Shown piece after piece: positions 48,249 through 58,171 of a DNA stretch of 64,000 nucleotides. Below the pieces are notes generated by a model that saw only the letters and a program-made list of their open reading frames with translations, searched no databases and was not told the origin of the DNA. The first letter of the stretch is position 1. Every line of letters begins with the position of its first letter. The position numbers were made by a program, and so were the translations under genes. Source of the DNA: Streptomyces sp. MUM 203J (GTDB lineage Bacteria; Actinomycetota; Actinomycetes; Streptomycetales; Streptomycetaceae); the NCBI RefSeq assembly GCF_022414595.1, contig NZ_JADWYO010000004.1:62001-126000 (forward strand). Reading direction: 5' to 3'.

Positions 48249-50465
48249 CTAGCGGCCGATTCGGCCCCGGACCATGCCGACCATGGCGTTCAGTTCCTCG
48301 ATGCGCATTTTGCGGGCTGCCGCGTAGAACACCCCGAGAAGGACGACTCCACCGGCTACCAGGGCCACGAGCGAACCCGCGGCGTCCTTGCCCAGCAGTG
48401 AGAGGACGCCGAAGCCCACGGCTCCGGCGAGCAGAGCCGCAGGCAGCGAGGCCATGCAGAGGCGGGCGTACGTGCGAATCACGTGCGCGCCGTCCAGATC
48501 GCCGCCGAGCCGGTTGCGCAGTCGGCGCCATGCGACGCCGACACCCACCATGTACGCCAGCCCGTACGACGCGGCCATGCCGACGACGGCCCAGCGGGGC
48601 GGGAGGACGAAGTAGCACACTGCGGACGCCACCGCGTTGACCGTGGCCACGATGACCGTGTTGTAGAACGGCGTCCGGGTGTCCTCGTAGGCGTAGAAGC
48701 CGCGCAGGACGACGTACTGCACGGAGTAGGGGATCAGACCCAGGCCGAACGCCATGAGGATGAAGCCCATGCCCGTGGCCGCCTCAAGGCCGCTGGACGC
48801 GTACAGCAGCGTGCAGAGCGGCACACCGAGCGCCAGGAAACCGAAGGCGACCGGCACGATGGCGACGGCCGAGTTCCGCAGGCCCTGCGAGATGTCGTCC
48901 CGCACAGCGCCGGGGTCGTTGTCGTGGGCGGCACGGGAGATACGGGGCAGCAGGGCCGCCATGACGGAGACGGTGATGATGGCCTGCGGCATGCCCCAGA
49001 TCAGCTGGGCGTTGGAGTAGGCGAGGATACCGGCGCCCCCTGTGCCGGAGGCCTTTCCGGCCGCCGTGGCGAGCTGGGTGACGACGACGACGCCCGCCTG
49101 GTTGGCGAGGACGAACAGCACGGTCCACTTGGCGAGTTTGACCGTCTTGCCGAGTCCTTGGCCCTTCCAGTCGAACCGGGGCCGGAAGCGGAAGCCTGCC
49201 TCGCGCAGGTACGGGATCATCGCCAGCGCCTGTACGACGAGGCCCAGCAGGGTGCCGATGCCCAGCAGGCGGACGCCTTCGTCGGGGATGACGTCGACGC
49301 CCATCCGGGTCTCGGAGTACGCGCCGTACACCCAGATGAACAGGCCGAACGTGGCCATCATGACGATGTTGTTGAGGACCGGAGTCCACATCATCGCACC
49401 GAACCGGCCCCGCGCGTTCAGGATCTGACCCATCACCACGTGCACACCCATGAAGAAGATCGTGGGCAGGCAGAAGCGTGCGAAGGCCACGGCGACGCTG
49501 TTGGCGTCGGGGTCGTTCGCGATGGTCGGGGACATCGCGTGGATCAGGAGCGGGGCGATGAACACCGCGATGGCGACGATCGCGCCGAGCGCGACCATGA
49601 CGAGGGTCAGCAGCCGGTTGGCGAACGCCTCGCCGCCGTCCTCGTCGTTCTTCATCGCCCGGACCAGCTGCGGGACGAACACCGAGTTGAGGCCGCCGCC
49701 TACGGTCAGGATGTAGATCATCGTGGGCAGGGTGTACGCCACGGTGTAGGCGTCACCGAGCGTCGCGGCACCGAGCGCGCCGGTGATCACCAGGGTGCGC
49801 AGGAAGCCGGTCAGCCGGGACACGAGTGTGCCGGCCGCCATGACGGCGCTCGATTTCAGCAGCCCGGACGCCTTGCCGCCCGGCTTCTTCGCCGACGGTG
49901 GCGGCGGCTCCTCGGCAGGCTCGGGGGCGGTGTGCGGCGCGGGCGCCTCGACCGTCGGGGCTGTGGGCGCGGTAGGAGCCGCCGACCGGCCCTGGACCTG
50001 CTGGTCCGTGTACAGATGCGCGAAGGCGTCGGGCGCGGGCCGCTCGTCACCGGCTCGGGTCACCAGGTCGTCGACCCCGGTGAACTCCACGGTCCGGGCG
50101 TCGTCGCCGTACGGCAGGCGACGGGACGGTCCCTCGGGCTCGGGCGGGGGCGTCTGGGCCCACAGCCGCGGGTCGGGGGCGTGCTGCGACGCGGTGGGCC
50201 GCTGGTAGAGCGGCCGGGGCTGCTCATAGGTGCCCGGTGGGGGCGGGGGGTGCGCAGCCCGGTCGTAGAGGGCCTCGTCGACCGGGTCCTGAGCGGACAG
50301 ATCATGGTCCCGGTACGGGTCGTGGGTGTACGCGTCGTGGACGTAGGGGTCCTGTGGAGGCGGGGACTGTTCACCGAGGGGCGCGGGCACCTGACCGGGC
50401 GTCCCTCCCGACGGCGCACCGGCACCCGGGCCCTGGCCGCGGTCACCCTCGTACGGCGCGTTCAT
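48249..50465 (-). CDS. murJ: Lipid II flippase MurJ (MviN)
   Basis: A 738-residue protein. The first ~190 residues are a Pro/Gln/Tyr-rich cytoplasmic leader. About 14 membrane helices follow, starting near SSAVMAAGTLVSRLTGFLRTLV, with the family segments LPTMIYILTVGGGLNSVFVPQLV and FMGVHVVMGQILNARGRFG. MurJ moves lipid II across the membrane for wall synthesis. ATG 50465 is chosen. It lies 95 bases upstream of the pseudokinase and 45 bases after DUF6049. Confidence 0.94.
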   Translation of the reverse strand: MNAPYEGDRGQGPGAGAPSGGTPGQVPAPLGEQSPPPQDPYVHDAYTHDPYRDHDLSAQDPVDEALYDRAAHPPPPPGTYEQPRPLYQRPTASQHAPDPRLWAQTPPPEPEGPSRRLPYGDDARTVEFTGVDDLVTRAGDERPAPDAFAHLYTDQQVQGRSAAPTAPTAPTVEAPAPHTAPEPAEEPPPPSAKKPGGKASGLLKSSAVMAAGTLVSRLTGFLRTLVITGALGAATLGDAYTVAYTLPTMIYILTVGGGLNSVFVPQLVRAMKNDEDGGEAFANRLLTLVMVALGAIVAIAVFIAPLLIHAMSPTIANDPDANSVAVAFARFCLPTIFFMGVHVVMGQILNARGRFGAMMWTPVLNNIVMMATFGLFIWVYGAYSETRMGVDVIPDEGVRLLGIGTLLGLVVQALAMIPYLREAGFRFRPRFDWKGQGLGKTVKLAKWTVLFVLANQAGVVVVTQLATAAGKASGTGGAGILAYSNAQLIWGMPQAIITVSVMAALLPRISRAAHDNDPGAVRDDISQGLRNSAVAIVPVAFGFLALGVPLCTLLYASSGLEAATGMGFILMAFGLGLIPYSVQYVVLRGFYAYEDTRTPFYNTVIVATVNAVASAVCYFVLPPRWAVVGMAASYGLAYMVGVGVAWRRLRNRLGGDLDGAHVIRTYARLCMASLPAALLAGAVGFGVLSLLGKDAAGSLVALVAGGVVLLGVFYAAARKMRIEELNAMVGMVRGRIGR

Positions 50466-50510
50466 GGTTACCCCACCTCATCGTCCCGGGCCGGCCGGCC
50501 ACGACATCGC

Positions 50511-52892
50511 TCAACGGTCCACTCTCTCACCCGGGCCCGACGGCCCCGCGCTTTGCGGTCCGGTGTCAGGCACCGGGTCACTCGGCTGCACGGCGTCGTC
50601 GCTCCGTGCCGCGGACGCCTCGTCCTCACCGTGCACGACGGCGGCACCGGCCTCCTCAGCCGACTCGAAGCCTTCGGCAGCGGCCTCGTCTGCAGCCTCG
50701 GAGTCGTCTTCCTCGGCCGCCTCCTGGGCCGCGGCGCGCTTCCGCTGGGTGTACATCCTGACGCCCGCGAGGACAAGCAGCAGCACACCTCCGGCGATCA
50801 CCAGCATGACCGCAGAAGTGATCTCCGAGACCTTGACGGTGAAGTGCATGGGCTTGCCGTACGCCCGGCCGTCCTCGGTGAAGAGCTGCGCGGTCATGGG
50901 GACCGGGCCGTTCGCGTTGGCAGCAGCGGTGAACTTCACGGACTGGCTGTGGCCGCCCTCGATCCGCACCGGCAGTTCGGCCAGTGGGGTGTCGTCGTTC
51001 AGCTTGAGACGGGTCGGCCTCGTCGACTCCAGCCGCAGAACCAGCCGGTCGACGCCCTGGAGCAGCTTGTTCTGCACGGTCACCGGGATCGTGGCGCTAC
51101 GCCCGGACAGGATCAGATCGGACTTCTCGATGAGCTGCACCTCGCCGGTGAGGCCCGTCAGGTCGGTCTGCACGCGGTCCCGGTACAGCCGGGCGTCCAC
51201 CGGGCGGCCCCGCCAGGACGCGGACATCTCCCGGTTGATCGCGTTGCCGAACGGCGTGACCACTCGGTGCGGGGCGGTGAGGATCACGCGGAAGTTGTCC
51301 AGCGTGTCCTGTGTGGCCCTGATCCCCTGGTACGCCGCGACCGGCAGTTCCGCTTGGCGCAGGTCCTTCGGGTAGCGGTGGGCCGAAGGCACGTGCGTCG
51401 TCGCGGCGGGGTCCGGCTTGGCCGCCGCGGCGGTGACCAGGCCGGAGGACTGCGTCCAGCGCTGAGCCGTCAGGGCTCGAGCGGCCCGAGCCATCGAGTC
51501 GGCCTGGGAGGCAGTCGGCATCCGCTGCGGGACGATCACGATGTTCCGCGCGGTGCTCGGCCTTTCCTGGGTGACGGCCAGGGTGTGGGCGAGGAACTTC
51601 TGCACTGCCAGGGTGGCGTCGTCGGCCCGGGCCATGTCGCCCTCGAACGCGGTGGACAGGAGCGCGTCGGACACGACGGCCGTGGTGCCGCCGCCGACGG
51701 GCCGGGCGGCGTTGGGGGTGTAGGACAGGCTCTCGCGCATGCTGTCGCTGCGCGAGATCACCTTGTCGGCACCGGCCGAGGTGGCGACATCGACGATGGA
51801 CGGGTCCACGGCCCCGTTCACCGGCCAGGCGAAGTCGACCGACGGTTTCACATGGAGGATCGTCTCCACCGTGGACTGGGCGAGCTCCGTGGCGGGCCGC
51901 AGATGGCTGAGCGAGCCGGAGACCTCGCGGCCCCGGTGGGCCAGGGATGCAAGATCGGGGTCGCCGTACGGCAGGGCCACCACCTTGCCGCCCTGCACGG
52001 CCTTCTCCAGCGCGTCCAGCCACTGGTTCGCCGCGGCCTGGTTCTTGCCTGCGACCGTGGTGTCCCCGTCCCTGACCCGGTACGCACCGGTCATCGCCTC
52101 GGCGGTGGCCAGCAGATCCGGGTCGATCAGCCAGGTGACGGGCAGCTCGGCGCCGAGCGCCACGAGCCGCTCCAGCCGACCGCCCGGCGCCAGTTCGGCG
52201 GCGAGGTCGTCATTCTCGAAGACCGGGGTCTGCTGCTCGTCCGAGCCGGTCTCCGCGGACAGATGCACCGAGGAGATCAGTGGCCACACCATCGTGACCT
52301 GGGTCTTCTTCTTGGCGGCCGTGGGCTGCCAGGGCAGGAAGGTCCGCTCGATGCCCAGCACCCGGTCGTACCGGACATCCGAAGTCCTGCCCGAGAGGGA
52401 GATCCCCAGCTGGTACACGCCCGCGTCGTCCAGATCCAGCTTGTCGACCGGCACCTGGATGCTGAAGTCCCTGCTGGCCCCGGCGGGGATCACCGGGATC
52501 TTCGCCGTGTACGCGCCGCCGACGGTGTCGCCGTCCTGCTCCGAGGCAAAGCCGGTGCGCCGGGCGGCGTCCTCGATCGCTCCCCGGCTGGAGAGCCGGG
52601 AGCCCACCCGGACATCGACCTGCGCGGTGTCCACGGCCTGTTTGCCGGTGTTCGTCACCGTGCCACGGAGGGTGAGGGTGTCGCCCTTGACCGGTGCGCT
52701 GGGCTGGACTGTGTTCAGGGACACATCGACCGTGCGCGATCCGGTCCCCTCGGCGGCGGTGGCCGCCGGGGCGGCGGGCAGCTGAAGCAGTCCGGTCAGC
52801 AGCGGCGCTCCCATGACGACGGCCGCTGCCCGGCGCAGCCAACGGCGGGCAGGGGAGCGACCGATGCTGGGGAAGTCTGCCGCCTCGGCCAC
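50511..52892 (-). CDS. DUF6049 exported protein
   Basis: A 793-residue protein with a signal peptide (about 15-48, RRWLRRAAAVVMGAPLLTGLLQLPAAPAATAAEG), an immunoglobulin-like repeat (VKGDTLTLRGTVTNTGKQAVDTAQVDVRVG), a long central domain, a C-terminal membrane helix (AVMLVIAGGVLLLVLAGVRMY) and an acidic tail. It matches the actinobacterial DUF6049 family found beside murJ (Rv3909 in M. tuberculosis). GTG 52892 is used. The function is unknown; context points to wall assembly. Confidence 0.87.
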   Translation of the reverse strand: MAEAADFPSIGRSPARRWLRRAAAVVMGAPLLTGLLQLPAAPAATAAEGTGSRTVDVSLNTVQPSAPVKGDTLTLRGTVTNTGKQAVDTAQVDVRVGSRLSSRGAIEDAARRTGFASEQDGDTVGGAYTAKIPVIPAGASRDFSIQVPVDKLDLDDAGVYQLGISLSGRTSDVRYDRVLGIERTFLPWQPTAAKKKTQVTMVWPLISSVHLSAETGSDEQQTPVFENDDLAAELAPGGRLERLVALGAELPVTWLIDPDLLATAEAMTGAYRVRDGDTTVAGKNQAAANQWLDALEKAVQGGKVVALPYGDPDLASLAHRGREVSGSLSHLRPATELAQSTVETILHVKPSVDFAWPVNGAVDPSIVDVATSAGADKVISRSDSMRESLSYTPNAARPVGGGTTAVVSDALLSTAFEGDMARADDATLAVQKFLAHTLAVTQERPSTARNIVIVPQRMPTASQADSMARAARALTAQRWTQSSGLVTAAAAKPDPAATTHVPSAHRYPKDLRQAELPVAAYQGIRATQDTLDNFRVILTAPHRVVTPFGNAINREMSASWRGRPVDARLYRDRVQTDLTGLTGEVQLIEKSDLILSGRSATIPVTVQNKLLQGVDRLVLRLESTRPTRLKLNDDTPLAELPVRIEGGHSQSVKFTAAANANGPVPMTAQLFTEDGRAYGKPMHFTVKVSEITSAVMLVIAGGVLLLVLAGVRMYTQRKRAAAQEAAEEDDSEAADEAAAEGFESAEEAGAAVVHGEDEASAARSDDAVQPSDPVPDTGPQSAGPSGPGERVDR

Positions 52893-53073
52893 GCGCTCGT
52901 CCGTCCCTCGTCGTCTGTTGCCGTCGGTCCTTGCCGGTTTCCGCGTCCACGCATGGTAACGAGGTGCGCTGCGGCGAAGTGCTGCGGATGCGGCCTACAA
53001 GATCGGAAGACCGGGTCCGGGCTCCGTGAATCAAGGAAGATCCCGCGGGCGGGGGCACGTACCCTGTTCTGTC

Positions 53074-54540
53074 GTGCCGAACGCCAACGAAGACACCCCC
53101 ACTGTTCTGAGCCAGGTGCAGCGCCGCGCGGTCAGCGAGCTGCTCCGCGTCGCCCCTGTGGCCGATGATCTCGCACGCCGCTTCCAGGAGGCGGGCTTCA
53201 GCCTCGCCTTGGTCGGCGGCTCGGTCCGGGACGCGCTGCTCGGCAGGCTCGGCAACGACCTGGACTTCACCACGGATGCCCGGCCCGAGGACGTCCTGAA
53301 GATCGTCCGGCCGTGGGCGGACGCCGTGTGGGAGGTCGGGATCGCGTTCGGCACGGTGGGAGCGCAGAAGAGCGCCCGTGTCGGAGACGCTGTACAGCAC
53401 TTCCAGATCGAGGTCACCACCTATCGGTCCGAGGCGTACGACCGCACTTCTCGTAAGCCCGAGGTCTCCTACGGTGACTCCATCGAGGAGGATCTCGTGC
53501 GGCGCGACTTCACCGTCAACGCGATGGCGGTCGCGCTGCCGGAGAAGGAGTTCATCGATCCGCACGGCGGGCTCGAGGACCTGGCGAAGCGGGTCCTGCG
53601 GACGCCGGGCACCCCGCAGGCCTCCTTCTCGGACGACCCGCTGAGGATGATGCGGGCGGCTCGCTTCGCCGCCCAGCTGGACTTCGAGGTTGATCCCGAG
53701 GTCGTCTCCGCGATGAAGGAGATGGCGGAGCGGCTGGACATCGTCTCCGCAGAACGCGTGCGGGACGAGCTGAACAAACTGCTGTTGTCGGAGCACCCGC
53801 GCACGGGGCTGTCCCTCCTGGTCGACACCGGTCTCGCGGGCCGCATGCTGCCGGAGTTGCCCGCCCTGCGGCTGGAGAGTGACGAGCACCACCGGCACAA
53901 GGACGTCTACGAACACTCCCTCACGGTGCTGGAGCAGGCCATCGATCTGGAGGAGGACGGGCCGGACCTCGTCCTGCGGCTGGCGGCGCTCCTGCACGAC
54001 ATCGGCAAGCCGCGCACCCGGCGCTTCGAGCCGGACGGCCGTGTCTCGTTCCACCACCACGAGGTGGTCGGGGCAAAGATGACCAAGAAGCGGATGACCG
54101 CGCTGAAGTACTCGAACGACATGGTCAAGGACGTGTCCCGGCTGGTGGAGCTGCACCTGCGGTTCCATGGATACGGATCCGGAGAGTGGACCGACTCGGC
54201 GGTTCGCCGTTATGTGCGGGATGCCGGCCCCCTGCTGACCCGGCTGCACAAGCTGACACGTTCCGACTGCACCACGCGTAACAAGCGCAAGGCGGTGACG
54301 CTGTCGCGTGCGTATGACGGGCTGGAGGACCGTATCGCGCAGCTCCAGGAGCAGGAGGAGCTGGATGCGATCCGGCCCGACCTCGATGGCAACCAGATCC
54401 AGGAGGTCCTGGGTATCGGGCCCGGCCCTGCGGTGGGGCAGGCGTACAAGTTCCTGCTCGAGCTGCGGCTGGAGAACGGACCGATGGGGCAGGACGCAGC
54501 CGTCGCCGCCCTCAAGGAGTGGTGGACGGCCAGAGGGTGA
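53074..54540 (+). CDS. pcnA: CCA tRNA nucleotidyltransferase / poly(A) polymerase family
   Basis: A 488-residue class II nucleotidyltransferase. The active site is LVGGSVRDALLGR with NDLDF; the RNA-binding/neck region and an HD phosphohydrolase domain (LLHDIGKPRTR, about 307) follow. No CCA is encoded in any of the three tRNA genes in the window, so a CCA-adding enzyme is needed by the cell. GTG 53074 (VPNANEDTPTVL) is used; it is divergent from DUF6049. Confidence 0.92.
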   Translation: MPNANEDTPTVLSQVQRRAVSELLRVAPVADDLARRFQEAGFSLALVGGSVRDALLGRLGNDLDFTTDARPEDVLKIVRPWADAVWEVGIAFGTVGAQKSARVGDAVQHFQIEVTTYRSEAYDRTSRKPEVSYGDSIEEDLVRRDFTVNAMAVALPEKEFIDPHGGLEDLAKRVLRTPGTPQASFSDDPLRMMRAARFAAQLDFEVDPEVVSAMKEMAERLDIVSAERVRDELNKLLLSEHPRTGLSLLVDTGLAGRMLPELPALRLESDEHHRHKDVYEHSLTVLEQAIDLEEDGPDLVLRLAALLHDIGKPRTRRFEPDGRVSFHHHEVVGAKMTKKRMTALKYSNDMVKDVSRLVELHLRFHGYGSGEWTDSAVRRYVRDAGPLLTRLHKLTRSDCTTRNKRKAVTLSRAYDGLEDRIAQLQEQEELDAIRPDLDGNQIQEVLGIGPGPAVGQAYKFLLELRLENGPMGQDAAVAALKEWWTARG

Positions 54541-54551
54541 CGCGAGTGTCG

Positions 54552-54567
54552 TGTTTCACGTGAAACA
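54552..54567. promoter_or_regulatory. parS: parS centromere site 5
   Basis: Exact TGTTTCACGTGAAACA in the gap between the convergent pcnA and MFS genes. Confidence 0.95.
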
Positions 54568-54602
54568 CGACACGGGCCCGGGCAGGCCCGGCAGGGGGCT
54601 GT

Positions 54603-54618
54603 GTTTCACGTGAAACAC
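54603..54618. promoter_or_regulatory. parS: parS centromere site 6
   Basis: Exact TGTTTCACGTGAAACA, 51 bases from site 5 centre to centre. The close pair may act as one stronger loading site. Confidence 0.95.
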
Positions 54619-54635
54619 AGCCCTCCGCGGCACGG

Positions 54636-55892
54636 TCAGGGGCGTCGGTGGACCAGTGAGGCCGCGGTCAGGGCGTACAGTCCGGCAACGACGAGGATGA
54701 GGGGCGCGGAGCGGCCGTCCGGAGGAAGCATCAGCGCGGCGAAACCTGCTGCCGCGACGAACGCCGAGTTGTAGAGCATGTCGTAGAGGGCGAAGACCCG
54801 CCCTCGGTAGGCGTCGTCGACCGCCTTCTGCACGACCGTGTCTGTGGTGATCTTGATGGCCTGAGAGATGAGGCCCAGCACGAACGCGGCGACCAGCGTG
54901 GGTACCGGTGCAAAGGGAAGCCCGAGGGCAGGTTCCAGGACCGCCGCGACCGCCGCGCAGACCGCCATCCATCCGGTTGTCCCCAGCTTCGCCACCGACC
55001 ATGGGGTGAGCACGGCCGCGGTGAAGAACCCCGCACCCGACACAGCCACGGCCAGCCCCAGCAGGGCCAGGCCCTCGGACTCCGTCGAGGTCCAGGCGTA
55101 CCGGGCCAGCATCAGCACGGTCACCGTCAGCGCGCCGTAACAGAACCGGGCCAGGGTCATCGCGCCGAGCGCGCGTGCCGCCGCCCGTCGCTCCCAGAGG
55201 TGCCGCAGCCCGAGCCACAGGCCCCGTACCGTCGAGGCCAGCGCCGCGCCGATGCCCGGTATCACCGCGTCCGGATCCGGACCGAGCAGCTCCCGCCCCA
55301 GGCGCAGCGCGGCGAGCGACGAGGTCAGATACAGCGCCGCGGCCAGCAGCACGACCAGTGCGTCAGAGTGAGGGGCGCCCAGGCGGACGAGGAACGCCAT
55401 GCCGCCGCCCGCTGTCGCGGCCAGCGTGCCGGCGGTCGGGGACACCGAGTTCGCCATGACGAGCCGGTCGGGGGCGTCGACGACCCGGGGCAGGGACGCG
55501 GACAGACCGGCCAGCACGAAACGGTTGACGGCCGTGACCGACAGCGCGGAGCCATAGAAGAGCCAGTCGGGAACGGACGCCAGGATCAGCAACGCGGTGC
55601 CTGCGGCGAGCAGGGCCCGGAGCAGGTTTCCGTACAGCAGGACCTGGCGGCGTCGCCAGCGGTCGAGCAGGACGCCGGTGAAGGGGCCCAGAAGGGAGTA
55701 CGGGAGCAGGAGGACCGCCATGGCCGAGGCGATGGCCGCGGGTGAGGCCTGCCGCTCGGGGGAGAACACCACGTACGTGGCCAGCGCCACCTGGTAGACA
55801 CCGTCGGCACCCTGCGAGAGGAGCCGTACGGCGAGCAGGCGGCGGAAGTTCGACAGGCGCAGGAGTACGCGCAGGTCACGTACGACGGACAT
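54636..55892 (-). CDS. Major facilitator superfamily transporter
   Basis: A 418-residue membrane protein with about 12 helices, starting with DLRVLLRLSNFRRLLAVRLLSQGADGVYQVALATYVVF and the usual loop motif (GVLLDRWRRRQVLL) between helices 2 and 3. It resembles drug/proton antiporters of the EmrB-like DHA family but the substrate is not evident. ATG 55892 is used; GTG 55907 would add five residues. A terminator of the next gene upstream lies near its start. Confidence 0.85.
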   Translation of the reverse strand: MSVVRDLRVLLRLSNFRRLLAVRLLSQGADGVYQVALATYVVFSPERQASPAAIASAMAVLLLPYSLLGPFTGVLLDRWRRRQVLLYGNLLRALLAAGTALLILASVPDWLFYGSALSVTAVNRFVLAGLSASLPRVVDAPDRLVMANSVSPTAGTLAATAGGGMAFLVRLGAPHSDALVVLLAAALYLTSSLAALRLGRELLGPDPDAVIPGIGAALASTVRGLWLGLRHLWERRAAARALGAMTLARFCYGALTVTVLMLARYAWTSTESEGLALLGLAVAVSGAGFFTAAVLTPWSVAKLGTTGWMAVCAAVAAVLEPALGLPFAPVPTLVAAFVLGLISQAIKITTDTVVQKAVDDAYRGRVFALYDMLYNSAFVAAAGFAALMLPPDGRSAPLILVVAGLYALTAASLVHRRP

Positions 55893-55913
55893 GCCAGCAA
55901 GCGTCACATACGC

Positions 55914-55947
55914 CGAAGGCCCCCGGGCTGAGCCACGGGGGCCTTCG
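55914..55947 (-). terminator. ino1 terminator
   Basis: Twelve-base perfect arms (55914-55925, 55936-55947) with a ten-base loop lie 45 bases after the ino1 stop. Confidence 0.8.
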
Positions 55948-55991
55948 GGCGGGAGACACGGCCTCCGCAGGAGGGTGCTCCGGGGCGGGTC

Positions 55992-57074
55992 CTAGCGCTC
56001 GACCTCGCCCTTGATGAACTTCTCGACGTTCTCACGGGCCTCGTCGTCGAAGTACTGGACCGGCGGGGACTTCATGAAGTACGAGGACGCGGAGAGGATC
56101 GGGCCGCCGATACCCCGGTCCTTGGCGATCTTCGCGGCGCGCAGCGCGTCGATGATGACACCCGCCGAGTTCGGCGAGTCCCACACCTCGAGCTTGTACT
56201 CCAGGTTCAGCGGCACGTCACCGAAGGCGCGGCCCTCCAGGCGGACGTACGCCCACTTGCGGTCGTCCAGCCAGGCGACGTAGTCGGACGGGCCGATGTG
56301 GACGTTGTCCTCACCCAGGTCGCGGTCCGGGATCTGGGAGGTGACGGCCTGCGTTTTGGAGATCTTCTTGGACTCCAGGCGCTCGCGCTCGAGCATGTTC
56401 TTGAAGTCCATGTTGCCGCCGACGTTCAGCTGCATGGTGCGGTCCAGGATGACGCCCCGGTCCTCGAACAGCTTCGCCATGACGCGGTGCGTGATGGTGG
56501 CGCCCACCTGGGACTTGATGTCGTCACCGACGATCGGGACGCCGGCCTCGGTGAACTTGTCGGCCCATTCCTTGGTGCCCGCGATGAACACCGGGAGGGC
56601 GTTCACAAAGCCGACCTTGGCATCGATGGCGCACTGCGCGTAGTACTTGGCGGCGTCCTCGGAACCCACCGGCAGGTAGCAGACCAGCACGTCGACCTCG
56701 CGGTCCTTCAGGACCTGGACGACGTCGACGGGCTCCTCGGCGGACTCCTCGATGGTCTGGCGGTAGTACTTGCCGAGACCGTCGAGGGTGTGCCCGCGCT
56801 GGACCTTCACGCCGGAGGCCGGCACGTCACAGATCTTGATGGTGTTGTTCTCGCTGGCGCCGATGGCGTCTGCGAGGTCGAGGCCCACCTTCTTCGCGTC
56901 CACGTCGAAGGCGGCGACGAACTCGACGTCCCGCACGTGGTAGTCGCCGAACTGGACGTGCATCAGTCCCGGCACCTTGCTCGCCGGGTCGGCGCCCTTG
57001 TAGTACTCGACGCCCTGGACCAGCGAGGCGGCGCAGTTGCCCACGCCGACGATGGCTACGCGAACCGAACCCAT
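55992..57074 (-). CDS. ino1: Inositol-3-phosphate synthase
   Basis: A 360-residue enzyme that turns glucose 6-phosphate into myo-inositol 3-phosphate, the first step to mycothiol and phosphatidylinositol in actinobacteria. The NAD motif is [16 protein letters not shown]; family segments [11 protein letters not shown] and [19 protein letters not shown] are present. ATG 57074 gives the family N-terminus. A PadR gene lies 48 bases upstream on the same strand, so the pair is likely an operon. Confidence 0.95.
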   Translation of the reverse strand: MGSVRVAIVGVGNCAASLVQGVEYYKGADPASKVPGLMHVQFGDYHVRDVEFVAAFDVDAKKVGLDLADAIGASENNTIKICDVPASGVKVQRGHTLDGLGKYYRQTIEESAEEPVDVVQVLKDREVDVLVCYLPVGSEDAAKYYAQCAIDAKVGFVNALPVFIAGTKEWADKFTEAGVPIVGDDIKSQVGATITHRVMAKLFEDRGVILDRTMQLNVGGNMDFKNMLERERLESKKISKTQAVTSQIPDRDLGEDNVHIGPSDYVAWLDDRKWAYVRLEGRAFGDVPLNLEYKLEVWDSPNSAGVIIDALRAAKIAKDRGIGGPILSASSYFMKSPPVQYFDDEARENVEKFIKGEVER

Positions 57075-57122
57075 TCCGGTTGCTCCCTGTTTGTTCTCTA
57101 CGAGTCCCTGCGGCGCAGGGAC

Positions 57123-57815
57123 TCAGGTGGTGGTGTCGTCGGACGGATCCGGCCGGGTACTGCCCCCGTGCCGGGGCAGGCCGCCCGTCTCTCCGGATGT
57201 GCCGTGCTGCCCGGCGGGCTCCTCGGAGTGCCCCGGACCGGATCGTCGCTGATCCCGCCCGGCGCGCTCGCTCTCGATGAGCTCGTTCAGCCAGCGCACC
57301 TCACGCTCCACGGACTCCATGCCGTGGCGCTGCAGTTCGAGCGTGTAGTCGTCCAAACGCTCACGCGTCCGCGCGAGCGAGGCACGCATCTTCTCCAGCC
57401 GTTCCTCAAGGCGGCTGCGACGGCCCTCCAGGACCCGCATGCGCACCTCGCGCTCGGTCTGCCCGAAGAAGGCGAAACGGGCCGCGAAGTGTTCGTCCTC
57501 CCAGGAGTCCGGACCGGAGTGGGAGAGCAGCTCCTCGAAGTGCTCCTTCCCCTCGGCCGTCAGCCGGTAGACGATCTTGGCGCGCCGTCCGGAGAGGGAG
57601 GCGGCCAGGGCTTCTTCGGGGGCGCTTCCCGGTTCCTCGATCAACCAGCCGTTGGCGACCAGCGTCTTGAGGCAGGGATAGAGGGTCCCGTAGCTGAAGG
57701 CGCGGAAGATGCCCAGTGAGGTGTTGAGCCGCTTGCGCAGCTCGTACCCGTGCATCGGGGCTTCCCGGAGCAGACCCAGGACGGCGAACTCGAGGATGCC
57801 GGAGCGTCTGCTCAT
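57123..57815 (-). CDS. PadR-family transcriptional regulator
   Basis: A 230-residue repressor. The winged HTH is LEFAVLGLLREAPMHGYELRKRL plus TLYPCLKTLVANGWLIEE. A C-terminal dimerisation helix (RLEERLEKMRASLARTRERLDDYTLELQR) and a disordered Ser/Gly/Pro tail follow. A perfect dyad at 57854-57876, 38 bases upstream of its start, is a likely operator, so it probably represses itself and the ino1 gene downstream. ATG 57815 is used. Confidence 0.92.
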   Translation of the reverse strand: MSRRSGILEFAVLGLLREAPMHGYELRKRLNTSLGIFRAFSYGTLYPCLKTLVANGWLIEEPGSAPEEALAASLSGRRAKIVYRLTAEGKEHFEELLSHSGPDSWEDEHFAARFAFFGQTEREVRMRVLEGRRSRLEERLEKMRASLARTRERLDDYTLELQRHGMESVEREVRWLNELIESERAGRDQRRSGPGHSEEPAGQHGTSGETGGLPRHGGSTRPDPSDDTTT

Positions 57816-58171
57816 CAGCCGTCTCCTTCTCCGCGCCGCTCGCTATACCGCCCTGATGTATCGACTCGATACATCAAGACGATAGAGCGGTGTCGGAGTG
57901 CGGACAAGTGGGGTGGTCGTGAACGGCGTCACATCCCCAATTCGCAGTAAAGGACTTGCCTGGTTTGGGGTGAAGTCGCTGTCAAGGGGGGTTTTGGCCG
58001 TGCGTAGTCTGTGCGGCATGCACACCACCGGGAACCAGGTGACGACGGGGAACGTCATCGTCGTGGGGGCATGGCGGACAAGCCCGTCGGGCGTGTCCGC
58101 GCCATTTCGGGGGGACCGGAACTCAGCTGCCGCTTCCAGGCGTACGCGCCTGCCCGAGGAGTAGTCGTTCG
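57816..58171. promoter_or_regulatory. Divergent padR-PBP gap
   Basis: The gap holds the padR operator and should hold the class A PBP promoter. Apart from the dyad I see no clear element. A good Shine-Dalgarno (GAGGAG, 58156-58161) precedes the PBP start. Confidence 0.5.
57854..57876. promoter_or_regulatory. Candidate PadR operator
   Basis: TGATGTATCGA and TCGATACATCA form an 11-base perfect inverted repeat around one base. It is AT-rich for this genome and resembles known PadR operators (ATGT-N-ACAT types). Confidence 0.65.

Noticed and set aside
48483-53168. Very long rightward frame antisense to murJ and DUF6049
   Set aside because: It follows the reverse complement of strong coding genes, which have clear domains and starts. 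It is His/Gly/Arg-rich with no recognised domain, the usual high-GC shadow pattern.
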